Positions 49,709 through 63,162 of a stretch of 63,170 nucleotides of DNA are shown here, piece after piece. Origin of the DNA: Burkholderiales bacterium (GTDB lineage: Bacteria; Pseudomonadota; Gammaproteobacteria; Burkholderiales; Burkholderiaceae_C). The DNA lies in NCBI GenBank assembly GCA_017302655.1, contig JAFLDE010000018.1, positions 1 to 63,170 on the forward strand. Reading direction: 5' to 3'. How positions within the stretch are numbered: the first letter of the stretch is position 1; every line of letters starts with the position of its first letter. Position numbers and translations under genes: made by a program. The notes beneath the pieces were generated by a model that saw only the letters and a program-made list of their open reading frames with translations, was not told where the DNA came from and did not search any database.

Positions 49709-51223
49709 TTATCGATGCGAGGGGAAGCTGAACACCGCGCTCTCACGCACGCCGTTGCCGGGCCAGCGCTGCGTGATGGTCTTGCGCTTGGTGTAGAAGC
49801 GGACGGCATCGGGCCCGTAGGCGCTGAGGTCACCGAACAGCGAGCGCTTCCAGCCGCCAAAGGAGTGGTAGGCCACAGGCACCGGCAGCGCCACATTCAC
49901 GCCGACCATGCCCACCTGGATGTGATCGCTGAAGTAGCGCGCCGCCTCGCCATCGCGGGTGAAGATGGCCGTGCCGTTGCCGTACTCGTGGGCGTCGATC
50001 AGGTCCATGGCCTCCTGCAGGCTGTGCGCGCGCACCACGCCGAGCACCGGGCCAAAGATCTCTTCGTGGTAAATCCGCATGCCCGGCCGTACATGGTCGA
50101 ACAGGCAGGGGCCGAGGAAGTAGCCGCCTTCGTGGCCGGGCACGCGCAAGCCGCGGCCGTCCACCACCAGCTCCGCGCCTTCCTGCACGCCGATGTCGAC
50201 GTAGCCACGCACCTTCTCGAAGTGCGCGCGGGTGACCAGCGGGCCCATCTGCGCGGCCGGGTCCAGGCCAGGACCGACCTGCATGCGGGCGATTTCCGCC
50301 TTCAGGCCGGCGACCAGCGCATCGGCCGTCTCGTTGCCCACGGCCACCGCCAGCGGCACCGCCATGCAGCGCTCCCCGCAGCTGCCGAAGGCGGCGCCCA
50401 TCAGCGCATTGACGGCGTTGGGGATGTCGGCGTCCGGCATCACCACAGCGTGGTTCTTCGCGCCGCCCAGCGCCTGCACGCGCTTGCCATGCGCGCAGCC
50501 GGTGGCGTAGATGTGCTCGGCGATCGGGGTCGAGCCGACGAAGCTGACCGCCTTCACGCGCGGGTCGGCGAGTAGGGTGTCGACCGCTTCCTTGTCGCCG
50601 TTGATGACGTTCAGCACGCCCGGCGGCAGGCCGGCTTGCAGCGCCAGCTCGGCCACGAAGAGCGCACTCGAAGGATCGCGCTCGGAGGGCTTGAGCACGA
50701 ACGTGTTGCCGCAGGCCAGGGCCATCGGCCACATCCACAGCGGCACCATGACCGGGAAGTTGAAGGGCGTGATGCCGGCCACCACGCCCAGGGGCTGGAA
50801 CTCGCTCCAGCTGTCGATGCCCGGCCCCACATTGCGGCTGTGCTCGCCCTTGAGCAGCTCCGGCGCGTAGCTGGCGAATTCGACGTTCTCGATGCCGCGT
50901 TGCAGCTCGCCATGGGCGTCCGCCAGCACCTTGCCGTGTTCGGCCGTGATGAGTCGGGCGATCGCCTCGGCGTTTTGTTCCAGCAACTCGCGAAAGCGCG
51001 TGAGGATGCGCGCGCGCTTGAGCGGATGCGTGGCGCGCCAGGCCGGGAAGGCGGCCTGCGCGCTGGCGATGGCCTGCTGCACGGTGGCTTCATCGGCCAG
51101 CTGCAGCTGGGTGCTCACGGCGCCCGTGGCGGGGTCGAACACCTCGGCCAGGCGGCTGCCACCGCTGACGCGCTGGCCATCGATCAGGTGACCGATGCAG
51201 GTCACTTCGGCACGAGCGTTCAC
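49709..51223 (-). CDS. mmsA: (Methyl)malonate-semialdehyde dehydrogenase, CoA-acylating
   Basis: A 504-residue aldehyde dehydrogenase. The catalytic Cys lies in SCGERCMA, the signature of MmsA, and ALGGAKNHAVVMPDAD is also typical. It turns malonate semialdehyde (from beta-alanine) into acetyl-CoA, and methylmalonate semialdehyde (from beta-aminoisobutyrate or valine) into propionyl-CoA. The GTG start overlaps the aminotransferase stop (GTGA), which supports the role as last step of pyrimidine breakdown here. Confidence 0.94.
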   Translation of the reverse strand: MNARAEVTCIGHLIDGQRVSGGSRLAEVFDPATGAVSTQLQLADEATVQQAIASAQAAFPAWRATHPLKRARILTRFRELLEQNAEAIARLITAEHGKVLADAHGELQRGIENVEFASYAPELLKGEHSRNVGPGIDSWSEFQPLGVVAGITPFNFPVMVPLWMWPMALACGNTFVLKPSERDPSSALFVAELALQAGLPPGVLNVINGDKEAVDTLLADPRVKAVSFVGSTPIAEHIYATGCAHGKRVQALGGAKNHAVVMPDADIPNAVNALMGAAFGSCGERCMAVPLAVAVGNETADALVAGLKAEIARMQVGPGLDPAAQMGPLVTRAHFEKVRGYVDIGVQEGAELVVDGRGLRVPGHEGGYFLGPCLFDHVRPGMRIYHEEIFGPVLGVVRAHSLQEAMDLIDAHEYGNGTAIFTRDGEAARYFSDHIQVGMVGVNVALPVPVAYHSFGGWKRSLFGDLSAYGPDAVRFYTKRKTITQRWPGNGVRESAVFSFPSHR

Positions 51224-52581
51224 GGCTGCTCCTCGAAAGTCTCAGCCAGCGCGGCGACCAGGCGGTCAATCTCGGCTGGGGTGCTGATGAATGGGGGCGC
51301 CAGCTGGATGGTGTCGCCGCCGTAGCGCACGTAAAAGCCCTTGGCGAACATGCGCATGGCCACCTCGTAGGGACGCCGTGCAGGCTCGCCGGGCATGGAC
51401 AGCACCGTGATGCCAGCAGCCAAACCGAAGTTGCGCACATCGGCGACATGCTTGACGCCCTGAAGACCATGCACCGCACGTTCCAGGTGCGGGGCCAGTT
51501 CGCGAACACGCTGCAGGCCGTCTTCCTTCTCCATCAGCTCCAGCGCCGCGATGCCAGCGGCGCAGGCCACTGGGTGCGCCGAGTAGGTGTAGCCGTGTGC
51601 AAACTCCAGCATGTAGTCCGGCCCGCCGGCCGCCATGAAGGTGTCGTAGATGTCCTGCTTGGCCACCACTCCGCCGAGCGGCTGCACGCCGTTGGTGACC
51701 TGCTTGGCGAAATTGAGCAGGTCGGGCGTCACGCCGAAGGCCTCGGCACCCGTCCAGGCGCCGCTGCGCCCGAAGCCGGAAATGACCTCGTCAAAGATCA
51801 GCAGGATGTGATGCTGGGTGCAGATCTCGCGCAGACGCTGCAGATAGCCCTGCGGCGGGATGATCACTCCGGCCGAACCGGCGAAGGGCTCGACGATGAC
51901 GGCCGCAATATTGCTGGCGTCGTGCAAGTTGATGAGGTTCAGCAACTCCTCGGCCAGCGTCATCTGCGGCGGCGGCATGCCACGGTGGAAACTGCCGTTC
52001 GCAGGCTGCGTGTGCGGCAGGTGATCGGCCTCGATCCCCTGGCCGAAGAGCTTGCGGTTGGCCGGCAGCCCCCCCACCGAAATGCCGCCGAAGTTCACGC
52101 CGTGGTAGCCCTTGACGCGGCCGATCAGCCGCGTCTTGCTGCCCTGCCCCTTGGCCCGCCAGTAGGCACGCGCCATCTTCAGCGAGGTGTCGGCCGCTTC
52201 CGAGCCCGAGCCGGTGAAGAACACGCGGTTGAGGTCGGAGCCGGCGGGCATGCGCGAGACGATGCGGTTGGCCAGTTCGAAGGAGGCCGGGTGGCCGAAC
52301 TGGAAGGCCGGCGAGTAGTCGAGCTGCGCAGCCTGGCGGCTGATGGCGTCCACCAGCTCCTGTCGACCATGGCCGAGGCCGACACACCAAAGACCCGACA
52401 GGCCGTCGAACACCTGGCGGCCATCCAGGGTCTGGTAGTAGGCCCCCTTGGCGGCACCGAAGAGTCGTGGGTTGGCCTTGAAGTCGCGGTTGCCGGTGAA
52501 GGGCATCCAATGCGCGGCCAGCCAGTCGCCGTGCACATCGCTGCTCTTCAGCAGCGTCCAGTGTTTCTCGGGCGCATTCAT
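51220..52581 (-). CDS. Class III omega-amino acid:pyruvate aminotransferase
   Basis: A 453-residue PLP enzyme, close in pattern to beta-alanine:pyruvate transaminase. The PLP Lys is in LNFAKQVTNGVQPLGG, the Asp pairing with the pyridine nitrogen is in LIFDEVISGFGRSG, and GSGSEAADTSLKMARAYW binds phosphate. It should convert beta-alanine and beta-aminoisobutyrate to the semialdehydes used by MmsA. ATG 52581 has GAGGAG six bases upstream. It follows the TetR gene by 10 bases. Confidence 0.93.
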   Translation of the reverse strand: MNAPEKHWTLLKSSDVHGDWLAAHWMPFTGNRDFKANPRLFGAAKGAYYQTLDGRQVFDGLSGLWCVGLGHGRQELVDAISRQAAQLDYSPAFQFGHPASFELANRIVSRMPAGSDLNRVFFTGSGSEAADTSLKMARAYWRAKGQGSKTRLIGRVKGYHGVNFGGISVGGLPANRKLFGQGIEADHLPHTQPANGSFHRGMPPPQMTLAEELLNLINLHDASNIAAVIVEPFAGSAGVIIPPQGYLQRLREICTQHHILLIFDEVISGFGRSGAWTGAEAFGVTPDLLNFAKQVTNGVQPLGGVVAKQDIYDTFMAAGGPDYMLEFAHGYTYSAHPVACAAGIAALELMEKEDGLQRVRELAPHLERAVHGLQGVKHVADVRNFGLAAGITVLSMPGEPARRPYEVAMRMFAKGFYVRYGGDTIQLAPPFISTPAEIDRLVAALAETFEEQP

Positions 52582-52591
52582 CACCAACTCC

Positions 52592-53302
52592 TCAGGGCTT
52601 GAGGGTGCGCAGCACCATCTCGGTCAGCAACTTCTCAGCGGCTTCGAAGTCTTGCTCGTCCAGTGCCTCCTTGCCTTCGAAGAGCGCGAACTGCGGCGCC
52701 AGGTCGGCATAGGCCTGCGTACTGGCCCAGAGCACGAACATGAGATGCAGGAAATTGGTGCGCCGGATCAAGCCCTCGCGAGCCCAGCGCTCCAAGCGCT
52801 TCACGTCGGTCTTCAGGGCTGGCATCACCTTGGCCACCAGCGTGTCACGGTAGAGCGGCGCTCCGGCCATCACCTCGCGCGTGAACACCGAGGTGCCACT
52901 GGGTCGCTCGCGCGAGAAGCGCAACTTGGCGCGGATGTATTGGGCGATGGCCTGCTCAGGCGTGTCGACCGAGCCCAACTCCTCCATGCTCGCGATCCAG
53001 TCGGCCAGCACGTTGTCCAGCACCGCCACGTAAAGCGCTTCCTTGCTGGCGTAGTAATACAGCAAGTTCTGGCGGCTGATGCCGAGTTGCGCGGCGATGC
53101 CCTCGATCGAACTGCCTTCCAGGCCGAAGCGCGCGAACTGCCGCTCGGCCTCCAGCAGGATGGCCTCCTGCTTGCGCACCGTCGCAGCCCGGGGAGCCCT
53201 GGGTGATGCGGAATCGGCGGCTCGATCGACCTTGGCCGTGCGCAGCGCACGCAGCGGCGCACTTGCGCGAAGAGCTTGGGACTGCGGGTTCATGGCCGGC
53301 AT
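52592..53302 (-). CDS. TetR family regulator, RutR-like
   Basis: A 236-residue repressor-type regulator. The N-terminal helix-turn-helix is IEGIAAQLGISRQNLLYYYASKEALY; the C-terminal domain resembles the YcdC/RutR type (PSGTSVFTREVMAGAP). RutR binds uracil and controls pyrimidine use, so a pyrimidine or degradation product is the likely ligand here (inference). Starts ATG 53302 or 53293 are possible. It heads the aminotransferase-mmsA operon and is divergent from preT, with paired palindromes between them. Confidence 0.9.
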   Translation of the reverse strand: MPAMNPQSQALRASAPLRALRTAKVDRAADSASPRAPRAATVRKQEAILLEAERQFARFGLEGSSIEGIAAQLGISRQNLLYYYASKEALYVAVLDNVLADWIASMEELGSVDTPEQAIAQYIRAKLRFSRERPSGTSVFTREVMAGAPLYRDTLVAKVMPALKTDVKRLERWAREGLIRRTNFLHLMFVLWASTQAYADLAPQFALFEGKEALDEQDFEAAEKLLTEMVLRTLKP

Positions 53303-53337
53303 CTTGCTCGGCTTCGGGGCAAAGGTCACGCGGGTTT

Positions 53338-53369
53338 TTACTGTTTGGTAATGTTTTACCGAGGCGTAA
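53338..53369. promoter_or_regulatory. Tandem TTAC-N6-GTAA palindromes in the divergent promoter
   Basis: Two sites with the same layout, 53338-53351 and 53356-53369, have centres 18 bp apart in an AT-rich patch between the TetR gene and preT. The second extends to TTTAC-N6-GTAAA. This fits a double operator for the adjacent TetR protein, controlling both arms. Confidence 0.65.
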
Positions 53370-53421
53370 ATTTTGCCAGCCAGTCGGTGCTGGCGCCGCT
53401 TGAGACCGAGGAACCTTCTTC

Positions 53422-54777
53422 ATGCCCCCTGCCTGCCCCTCACGCGCCGACGGCCTGCTGGCTGGGCGACTGGCGCCCGAGCAGTACGCCCCGCTGCGGG
53501 TCGACGCCCATCCGCCGCTCACGGCCGCACAAGCAAAGATCGAGGCCGAGCGCTGCCTGTACTGCCACGATGCGCCTTGCACCATCGCTTGTCCGACGAG
53601 CATCGATGTGCCCGGCTTCATCCATCGCATTGCACAGGGCAACGAGCGCGGGGCAGCACGTCTGATCCTGGAAGCCAATCCGCTCGGCGGCCTGTGTGCG
53701 CGGGTCTGCCCCACCGAGGTGCTGTGCGAGCAAGCCTGTGTGCGCCATGCGATGGAGGAGCAGCCGGTCGAGATCGGCGCGCTGCAGCGCCATGCCACCG
53801 ACGCCTACTTCGCCGCCGAGCGCGCCGGCAAGCCCCCGCTGTTCAAGCGCGGGGCTGGCACCGGGCGTCGTGTCGCCGTAGTGGGCGCGGGGCCGGCTGG
53901 TCTGGCTTGCGCCCATGGCTTGGCGCGGCTGGGCCATGGCGTCGATCTGTACGACGCCCATCCCAAGCTCGGCGGCCTCAACGAGTATGGCCTGGCCACC
54001 TACAAGACCGCCGGCGACTTCGCCCAGCGGGAAGTGAACTGGCTGCTCTCCATCGGTGGCATCGAGGTGCATGCCGGGCAGGCGCTGGGGCGGGACTTCA
54101 CGCTGGAGAGCCTGCTCGCCTCGCACGACGCCGTCTTCCTCGGCCTGGGCCTGGCCGGCGTGAATGCCTTGGGCATCGCGGAGCCTGCACTGAGCGGGCT
54201 GCGTGACGCCGTGGAATTTATCGCCGAGCTGCGCCAAAGCGACCCAGCCAAGGTGGCCGTGGGGCGCCGTGTCATCGTCATCGGCGGTGGCATGACGGCC
54301 GTCGACGCGGCGGTGCAAAGCCGCCTGCTCGGCGCCGAGGAGGTGCATCTGGTGTACCGACGGGGTGCAGCGCAGATGGGGGCGTCCGACCATGAGCAGG
54401 CCTGGGCGCTGTCGCACGGGGTGCGCATGCACCACTGGGCCGCGCCGCGCGAGGTGTTGCGCGAAGGCGATCGGCTTGTGGGCATGCGCTTTGCACGCAC
54501 CGAGGAGCAGGAGGGCCGACTTGTCGAAACCAACGACAGCTTCGACCTGCCCGCCGACCAGGTGCTGCGCGCCATTGGCCAACGCTGGGTGGCTCCAGCT
54601 GGCGTGCAGCTGCAAATGCGCCAGGGCCGACTGGACTGCGACGCGCAGGGCCGCACCAGCCATCCACGCGTGTGGGCGGGCGGCGACTGCCGCGCCGGCG
54701 GGCGCGATCTCAGCGTCGAAGCCGTGGCGCATGGCCGGGATGCCGCGCTCTCCATCGATCAAGCCCTGCGCGCCTGA
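53422..54777 (+). CDS. preT: NAD-dependent dihydropyrimidine dehydrogenase subunit PreT
   Basis: A 451-residue flavoprotein that passes electrons from NADH to PreA. The N-terminal Fe-S part has CLYCHDAPCTIACPTSIDV and CARVCPTEVLCEQACVR. The FAD-binding motif is VVGAGPAGLACAHGLARLG, the NAD-binding motif VIGGGMTAVDAAVQS, and the end is WAGGDCRAGGRDLSVEAVAHG. With PreA it reduces uracil and thymine to the 5,6-dihydro forms. First gene of the plus-strand arm. Confidence 0.96.
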   Translation: MPPACPSRADGLLAGRLAPEQYAPLRVDAHPPLTAAQAKIEAERCLYCHDAPCTIACPTSIDVPGFIHRIAQGNERGAARLILEANPLGGLCARVCPTEVLCEQACVRHAMEEQPVEIGALQRHATDAYFAAERAGKPPLFKRGAGTGRRVAVVGAGPAGLACAHGLARLGHGVDLYDAHPKLGGLNEYGLATYKTAGDFAQREVNWLLSIGGIEVHAGQALGRDFTLESLLASHDAVFLGLGLAGVNALGIAEPALSGLRDAVEFIAELRQSDPAKVAVGRRVIVIGGGMTAVDAAVQSRLLGAEEVHLVYRRGAAQMGASDHEQAWALSHGVRMHHWAAPREVLREGDRLVGMRFARTEEQEGRLVETNDSFDLPADQVLRAIGQRWVAPAGVQLQMRQGRLDCDAQGRTSHPRVWAGGDCRAGGRDLSVEAVAHGRDAALSIDQALRA

Positions 54778-54787
54778 AGGAACCCCC

Positions 54788-58946
<4,159 letters not shown>

Positions 58947-58956
58947 GAGCTCCGCC

Positions 58957-60225
58957 ATGAACACGATGCGCATCAACGGACAACGCCTCTGGGATTCGCT
59001 GATGGAGCTGGCGCAGATCGGTGCCACGCCCAAGGGCGGGGTCTGCCGCCTGACCCTCACCGACCTGGACCGGCAGGGCCGCGACCTAGTCTGCCGCTGG
59101 GCACGCGAGGCGGGCATGACGGTGACCGTGGACCAGATCGGCAACGTCTTCATGCGCCGGGAGGGGCGCGACCCCAGCCTGCCGCCCATCGTCACCGGCA
59201 GCCACATCGACACCCAGCCCACCGGCGGCAAGTTCGACGGCAACTACGGCGTGCTGGCCGGCCTGGAGGTGGTGCGCACGCTGAACGACCACGGCATCGA
59301 GACCGAAGCGCCGATCGAGGTCGCGTTCTGGACCAATGAGGAAGGCTCGCGCTTCGTGCCGGTGATGATGGGCTCGGGCGTGTTCGCCAAGGCCTTCACC
59401 CTGGAACACGCGTATGCCGCCAAGGACACCGAGGGCAAGACCGTCCGCGACGAACTCGCGCGTATCGGCTACATCGGCGATCAAGTCCCGGGCGAGCACC
59501 CGATCGGCGCCTACTTCGAGACGCACATCGAGCAAGGCCCGGTGCTGGAGGACCATGGAAAGACCATCGGCGTGGTCACCGGCGTGCTGGGCATCCGCTG
59601 GTACGACTGCGTGGTCACCGGCATGGAAGCGCACGCCGGACCCACCCCGATGGCCCTGCGCAAGGACGCGTTGCAGGTGGCCACGCAGCTGATGCAGGAG
59701 GTGGTGGCCTGCGCGCACCGCCACCCGCCGCACGGACGGGGCACGGTGGGCATGGTGCAGGTGCACCCGAACAGCCGCAACGTGATCCCCGGACGGGTCA
59801 AGTTCAGCATCGACCTGCGCAATGCCACCGACGCCCTGTGCGAGGCGATGGATGCCGACATCCGCGCTGTGGCCGCGCGCCTTTCCAGCAGCACGGGCCT
59901 GGCCATCGAGATCACGCCGGTGTCCAGCTACCCGGCCCAGCCCTTCCACCCGGATTGCGTGAGTGCCGTGCGCGAAGCGGCGCAGCAACTGCGCCACAGC
60001 CATATGGACGCGGTGTCCGGCGCCGGTCACGACGCCGTCTACATGGCCCGCCTGGCGCCGGCCGGCATGATCTTCATCCCCTGCAAGGACGGCATCAGCC
60101 ACAACGAGATCGAGGACGCCCAGCCGGAGCACATCAGCGCCGGCGCTGATGTGCTGCTGCAGGTGATGCTGCGTGCCGCGCGCGTGGCGGAGCCCGCGGC
60201 GAGGGCGGCTGCAGCCGCCCCGTAG
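58957..60225 (+). CDS. M20-type N-carbamoyl-beta-alanine/hydantoinase amidohydrolase
   Basis: A 422-residue dinuclear metal amidase that should release CO2, ammonia and beta-alanine (or beta-aminoisobutyrate) from the carbamoyl compounds made by HydA. Metal ligands: GSHIDTQPTGGKFDGNYG (His, Asp), FWTNEEGSRF (Glu), THIEQGPVLE (His) and GISHNEIED (His). The dimerisation domain spans about 215-330. Allantoate or L-carbamoyl amino acid activity is possible in this family; the operon favours the pyrimidine role. Confidence 0.93.
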   Translation: MNTMRINGQRLWDSLMELAQIGATPKGGVCRLTLTDLDRQGRDLVCRWAREAGMTVTVDQIGNVFMRREGRDPSLPPIVTGSHIDTQPTGGKFDGNYGVLAGLEVVRTLNDHGIETEAPIEVAFWTNEEGSRFVPVMMGSGVFAKAFTLEHAYAAKDTEGKTVRDELARIGYIGDQVPGEHPIGAYFETHIEQGPVLEDHGKTIGVVTGVLGIRWYDCVVTGMEAHAGPTPMALRKDALQVATQLMQEVVACAHRHPPHGRGTVGMVQVHPNSRNVIPGRVKFSIDLRNATDALCEAMDADIRAVAARLSSSTGLAIEITPVSSYPAQPFHPDCVSAVREAAQQLRHSHMDAVSGAGHDAVYMARLAPAGMIFIPCKDGISHNEIEDAQPEHISAGADVLLQVMLRAARVAEPAARAAAAAP

Positions 60226-60228
60226 CGC

Positions 60229-61203
60229 TTACTTCTTCGCGCAGTCCGCCGGATTCACCATGTAGTCAGGCACTTTCACTTTGCCGGCGACGATGTCGGC
60301 ACGCAGCCCATCCAGGCGCTTGCGCAGATCCTGCGGCACCAGCTTGTCGTTGTGCTCGTCGATGGCCAGGCCCACGCCCTCCTCCTTCAAGCCCAACTGC
60401 TGTGGACCGGGCTTGAAGTTTTTGAGCACGCCGTACACCGCCACATCCACGCGCTTGACCATGCTGGTGAGCATGGTGCCGGGCTGCAGGTGGTTCTGGT
60501 TGCTATCCACGCCGATGGCCAGCTTGCCGGCATCCTTGGCCGCGCTGTAGACGCCCGAGCCGGTATTGCCGGCCGCCGCGAAGACCACGTCCACGCCCTT
60601 GGCGAACTGCGCCTTGGCCAACTCACCGCCGCGCGTCGGGTCGTTCCAGGCGGTGGCGGTGGTGCCGGTCATGTTGGCGAAGAGCTCGGCCTTCGGGTTC
60701 ACCGCCTTCACGCCGGCTTCGTAGCCGCACTGGAACTTGCGGATCAGGGGGATGTCCATGCCGCCGACGAAGCCGAGCTTGCCGCTCTTGCTCTTCATGG
60801 CGGCCAGCGCACCCGCCAGGTAGCTGCCCTCGCCTTCCTTGAAGTTGATCGAGGCCACATTGGGCAGGTTCACGCTGCCGTCAATGATCGCGAACTGCGT
60901 CTTCGGAAACTGCTTGGCCACCTGTTCCAGCGCCGAGGCCTGCGCAAAGCCGATCGAGATGATGGGCGAGGCGCCGCGTTCGGCCATGCGGCGAAGGGCC
61001 TGCACGCGCTGGGTCTCGTTGGAGATCTCGAACTCCAGGTAGTTCTGCTTGGTCTCGGCCTTCCAGCGCTCCACGCCGCGGTAGGCGCTTTCGTTGAAGC
61101 TCTTGTCGAACTTGCCGCCCATGTCGAAGATGACCGCCGGCGCAGCCAGGCTGGATGCGGCGCAAACGGACACAAGCAGAGGGAGCAGGCGCGGGAGCGA
61201 CAT
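60229..61203 (-). CDS. BMP family nucleoside-binding ABC substrate-binding protein
   Basis: A 324-residue periplasmic binding protein of the BMP/PnrA family. The signal peptide is MSLPRLLPLLVSVCAASSLAA. Family segments include AVIFDMGGKFDKSFNESAYRG, GFVGGMDIPLIRKFQCGYEAG and AAGNTGSGVYSAA. It should deliver nucleosides to the ABC permeases encoded 11-15 kb away, which lack their own binding-protein gene. Not a lipoprotein by sequence, as no lipobox is seen. Convergent with the M20 gene, 3 bases apart. Confidence 0.93.
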   Translation of the reverse strand: MSLPRLLPLLVSVCAASSLAAPAVIFDMGGKFDKSFNESAYRGVERWKAETKQNYLEFEISNETQRVQALRRMAERGASPIISIGFAQASALEQVAKQFPKTQFAIIDGSVNLPNVASINFKEGEGSYLAGALAAMKSKSGKLGFVGGMDIPLIRKFQCGYEAGVKAVNPKAELFANMTGTTATAWNDPTRGGELAKAQFAKGVDVVFAAAGNTGSGVYSAAKDAGKLAIGVDSNQNHLQPGTMLTSMVKRVDVAVYGVLKNFKPGPQQLGLKEEGVGLAIDEHNDKLVPQDLRKRLDGLRADIVAGKVKVPDYMVNPADCAKK

Positions 61204-61279
61204 GGCAGCTGATGGTGACGAATGAAGGGTGCAGATTGTAGGGAGCGCGCCGTCTCGGCTCCTCTAGCATGCCCCTCTC

Positions 61280-63097
61280 ATGACCGAAGCCCACGCTGCC
61301 ACTGCGCCCAACGCCTTGCCGATGCGCTGGCTGCGCATCGCCGACTGGCGCCCCCAGACGCTACCGGCTTGGCTGCTGCTCAACGCTGTTGCGGCGCTGG
61401 CCATGTGGCTGTCTGGTGCGCTGGGTGCCCAACTGTCGCTGGGTGGCGCCAGTGCCCTGTGGCCGCCCAACGGTGTGGCACTGGCCTTTGTGATGGCCTG
61501 GGGCGGCTCGGTGCTCCCTGGCCTGCTGTTTGGAGCCATGGCGCAGGCCTTATGGACCGCATGGCAGACAGACATGGGCCTCATGCAGGGCTTGGTGCTC
61601 CCGCTGTCCATGCGATTGGCCTCGGCCCTTCAGTGGTTCATCACCAGCCTGGCACTGGGCCCTTGGCGGCAGGCCATCGAACAGCCCGGCTCGCGCTTTG
61701 CCTTGCGTTTTGTGGTGGTCGTGCCGCTGGGCTGCTTGATCGCTGCGAGCGCAGGTCCGCTGCTGCGCTGGCTGTTCGGCATGCTGGAGACGCCGGAGCT
61801 CGCGACCAGCATGCTGCACTGGTGGGTGGGCGACGTCGCGGGCATGCTCATCGTCACGCCGCTGCTGCTTGCGCTGTTGCACGGTGGCATGCGCCAGCAC
61901 CTGCTGGGCAATCTCACCTTTCCCACGCTGGCTATGGGCCTGGGCCTGAGCCTGGCGACCACGGCCTTGATCGGCCATCTGGAGCGCCTGCAAGCGCGCG
62001 AGCGTGCCGGCGCCGAGCTGCGTGAGTTCGCCCAGAGCTTGCGCAACCAAGCCGCGCTGGCTGAGGCCGACCTCGGACAGCTCGCTGCGCTCTTTTACCG
62101 CAACCGCCCAGACGCAGATGACTTCGACCACCATGCCACCGCCCTGCGGCTGGCCCATGACTGGGTGAGTGGCTTCGCTTTCCTGCGGGCTTTGCCATTC
62201 ACCCAGCGGGGTGCTTTCGAAGAGCGAATGCAGCAGAACCTGCGCAGCCTCGGACCCGATGGCGCGATGCGCCGGGCGCCCGTCCAGACCGACTACTGGG
62301 CGGTCGAGTGGCTGAATCCGCTGGCGGGTCAGGAATCTCGCCTGGGTGTGGACGAGGGGGCCGACCCGCTGCGGCGCCCGGCCATCGAACGCGCGGTGGC
62401 ACAGCAGCGCATGGCTGCCACGCACATCCTGGACGACCTGCTCTACGCCAGCGGCACTGAATGGGGCATGTTGCTGTACCAGCCCGTTTTTGAGCGGCTC
62501 GACGACGGTCGCGCCTCGCCCCAGGCGACCGGACTGGTCTCCGTGAGCATCCAGCTGGCGCCCCTGCTGCAAGCCACGCTGCGCGGCTCCAGCGGCCTGC
62601 AGTTTCCTATGCTGGTGAGCGCCCAAGGCGAGGCCCGCCGTGCGCTGGCTGTGCAGGGTCAAACGGTGCGCGAACTGGATGCAGACGCCGCAGCCGCATG
62701 GCAGCGCAGCGTGCCGCGGCGCGAGCGCAGCAGCCAGTCCTTGCGTCTGGGCCAGGTGGACTGGGCCCTGACCACCGACACCCGCGCCTCCCCCGGCCTT
62801 CGGATCAGCGCCTGGCAAGCCGGCAGCCTGGTGCTGGGATTGGCGATTACCGCGCTGCTCACAGCGCTGCTTGCCGCGCGTGGCAGGCGCGATGAGGTGC
62901 TCAGACGCTGGAGCGTGACCTTGCGTGAGGAGGTCGCTTCGCGCACCGCTGAACTAGACAGCGCCAACCAGCTGCTGCAGGTCGAAGCCACCGAGCGCGA
63001 GCGCGTCCATCGCGCATTGGCCGAACGGCAGGCACTGCTCGCAGGACTAAACCGCTCGCGCGGTAGTCGCTCCGGCCCGACCGAGGACGTTCGCTGA
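61280..63097 (+). CDS. MASE1/CHASE-type membrane sensor without output domain
   Basis: A 605-residue membrane protein. Residues about 28-230 form a MASE1-like bundle (GASALWPPNGVALAFVMAWGG, HWWVGDVAGMLIVTPLLLAL). A CHASE-like extracytoplasmic domain follows (about 260-490; FAFLRALPFTQRGAFEERM). A last helix (about 512-534) leads into a coiled coil (REEVASRTAELDSANQLLQV). The protein then ends at LLAGLNRSRGSRSGPTEDVR, where relatives continue into PAS, kinase or GGDEF domains. It could be truncated, or could signal through a partner such as the gene that starts at 63163. Confidence 0.87.
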   Translation: MTEAHAATAPNALPMRWLRIADWRPQTLPAWLLLNAVAALAMWLSGALGAQLSLGGASALWPPNGVALAFVMAWGGSVLPGLLFGAMAQALWTAWQTDMGLMQGLVLPLSMRLASALQWFITSLALGPWRQAIEQPGSRFALRFVVVVPLGCLIAASAGPLLRWLFGMLETPELATSMLHWWVGDVAGMLIVTPLLLALLHGGMRQHLLGNLTFPTLAMGLGLSLATTALIGHLERLQARERAGAELREFAQSLRNQAALAEADLGQLAALFYRNRPDADDFDHHATALRLAHDWVSGFAFLRALPFTQRGAFEERMQQNLRSLGPDGAMRRAPVQTDYWAVEWLNPLAGQESRLGVDEGADPLRRPAIERAVAQQRMAATHILDDLLYASGTEWGMLLYQPVFERLDDGRASPQATGLVSVSIQLAPLLQATLRGSSGLQFPMLVSAQGEARRALAVQGQTVRELDADAAAAWQRSVPRRERSSQSLRLGQVDWALTTDTRASPGLRISAWQAGSLVLGLAITALLTALLAARGRRDEVLRRWSVTLREEVASRTAELDSANQLLQVEATERERVHRALAERQALLAGLNRSRGSRSGPTEDVR

Positions 63098-63162
63098 GCG
63101 CCCATCTCTGCGATGTTGGTCATCGAGGCAATCCGCCTCGGTCACCCACAGGAGCAGGATCA

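Noticed and set aside
49645-49896. N-terminal extension of the ABC ATPase frame
   Set aside because: It crosses a strong terminator hairpin and the 3' end of mmsA; MHAVALQGIKKHFG at 49644 is the family start.
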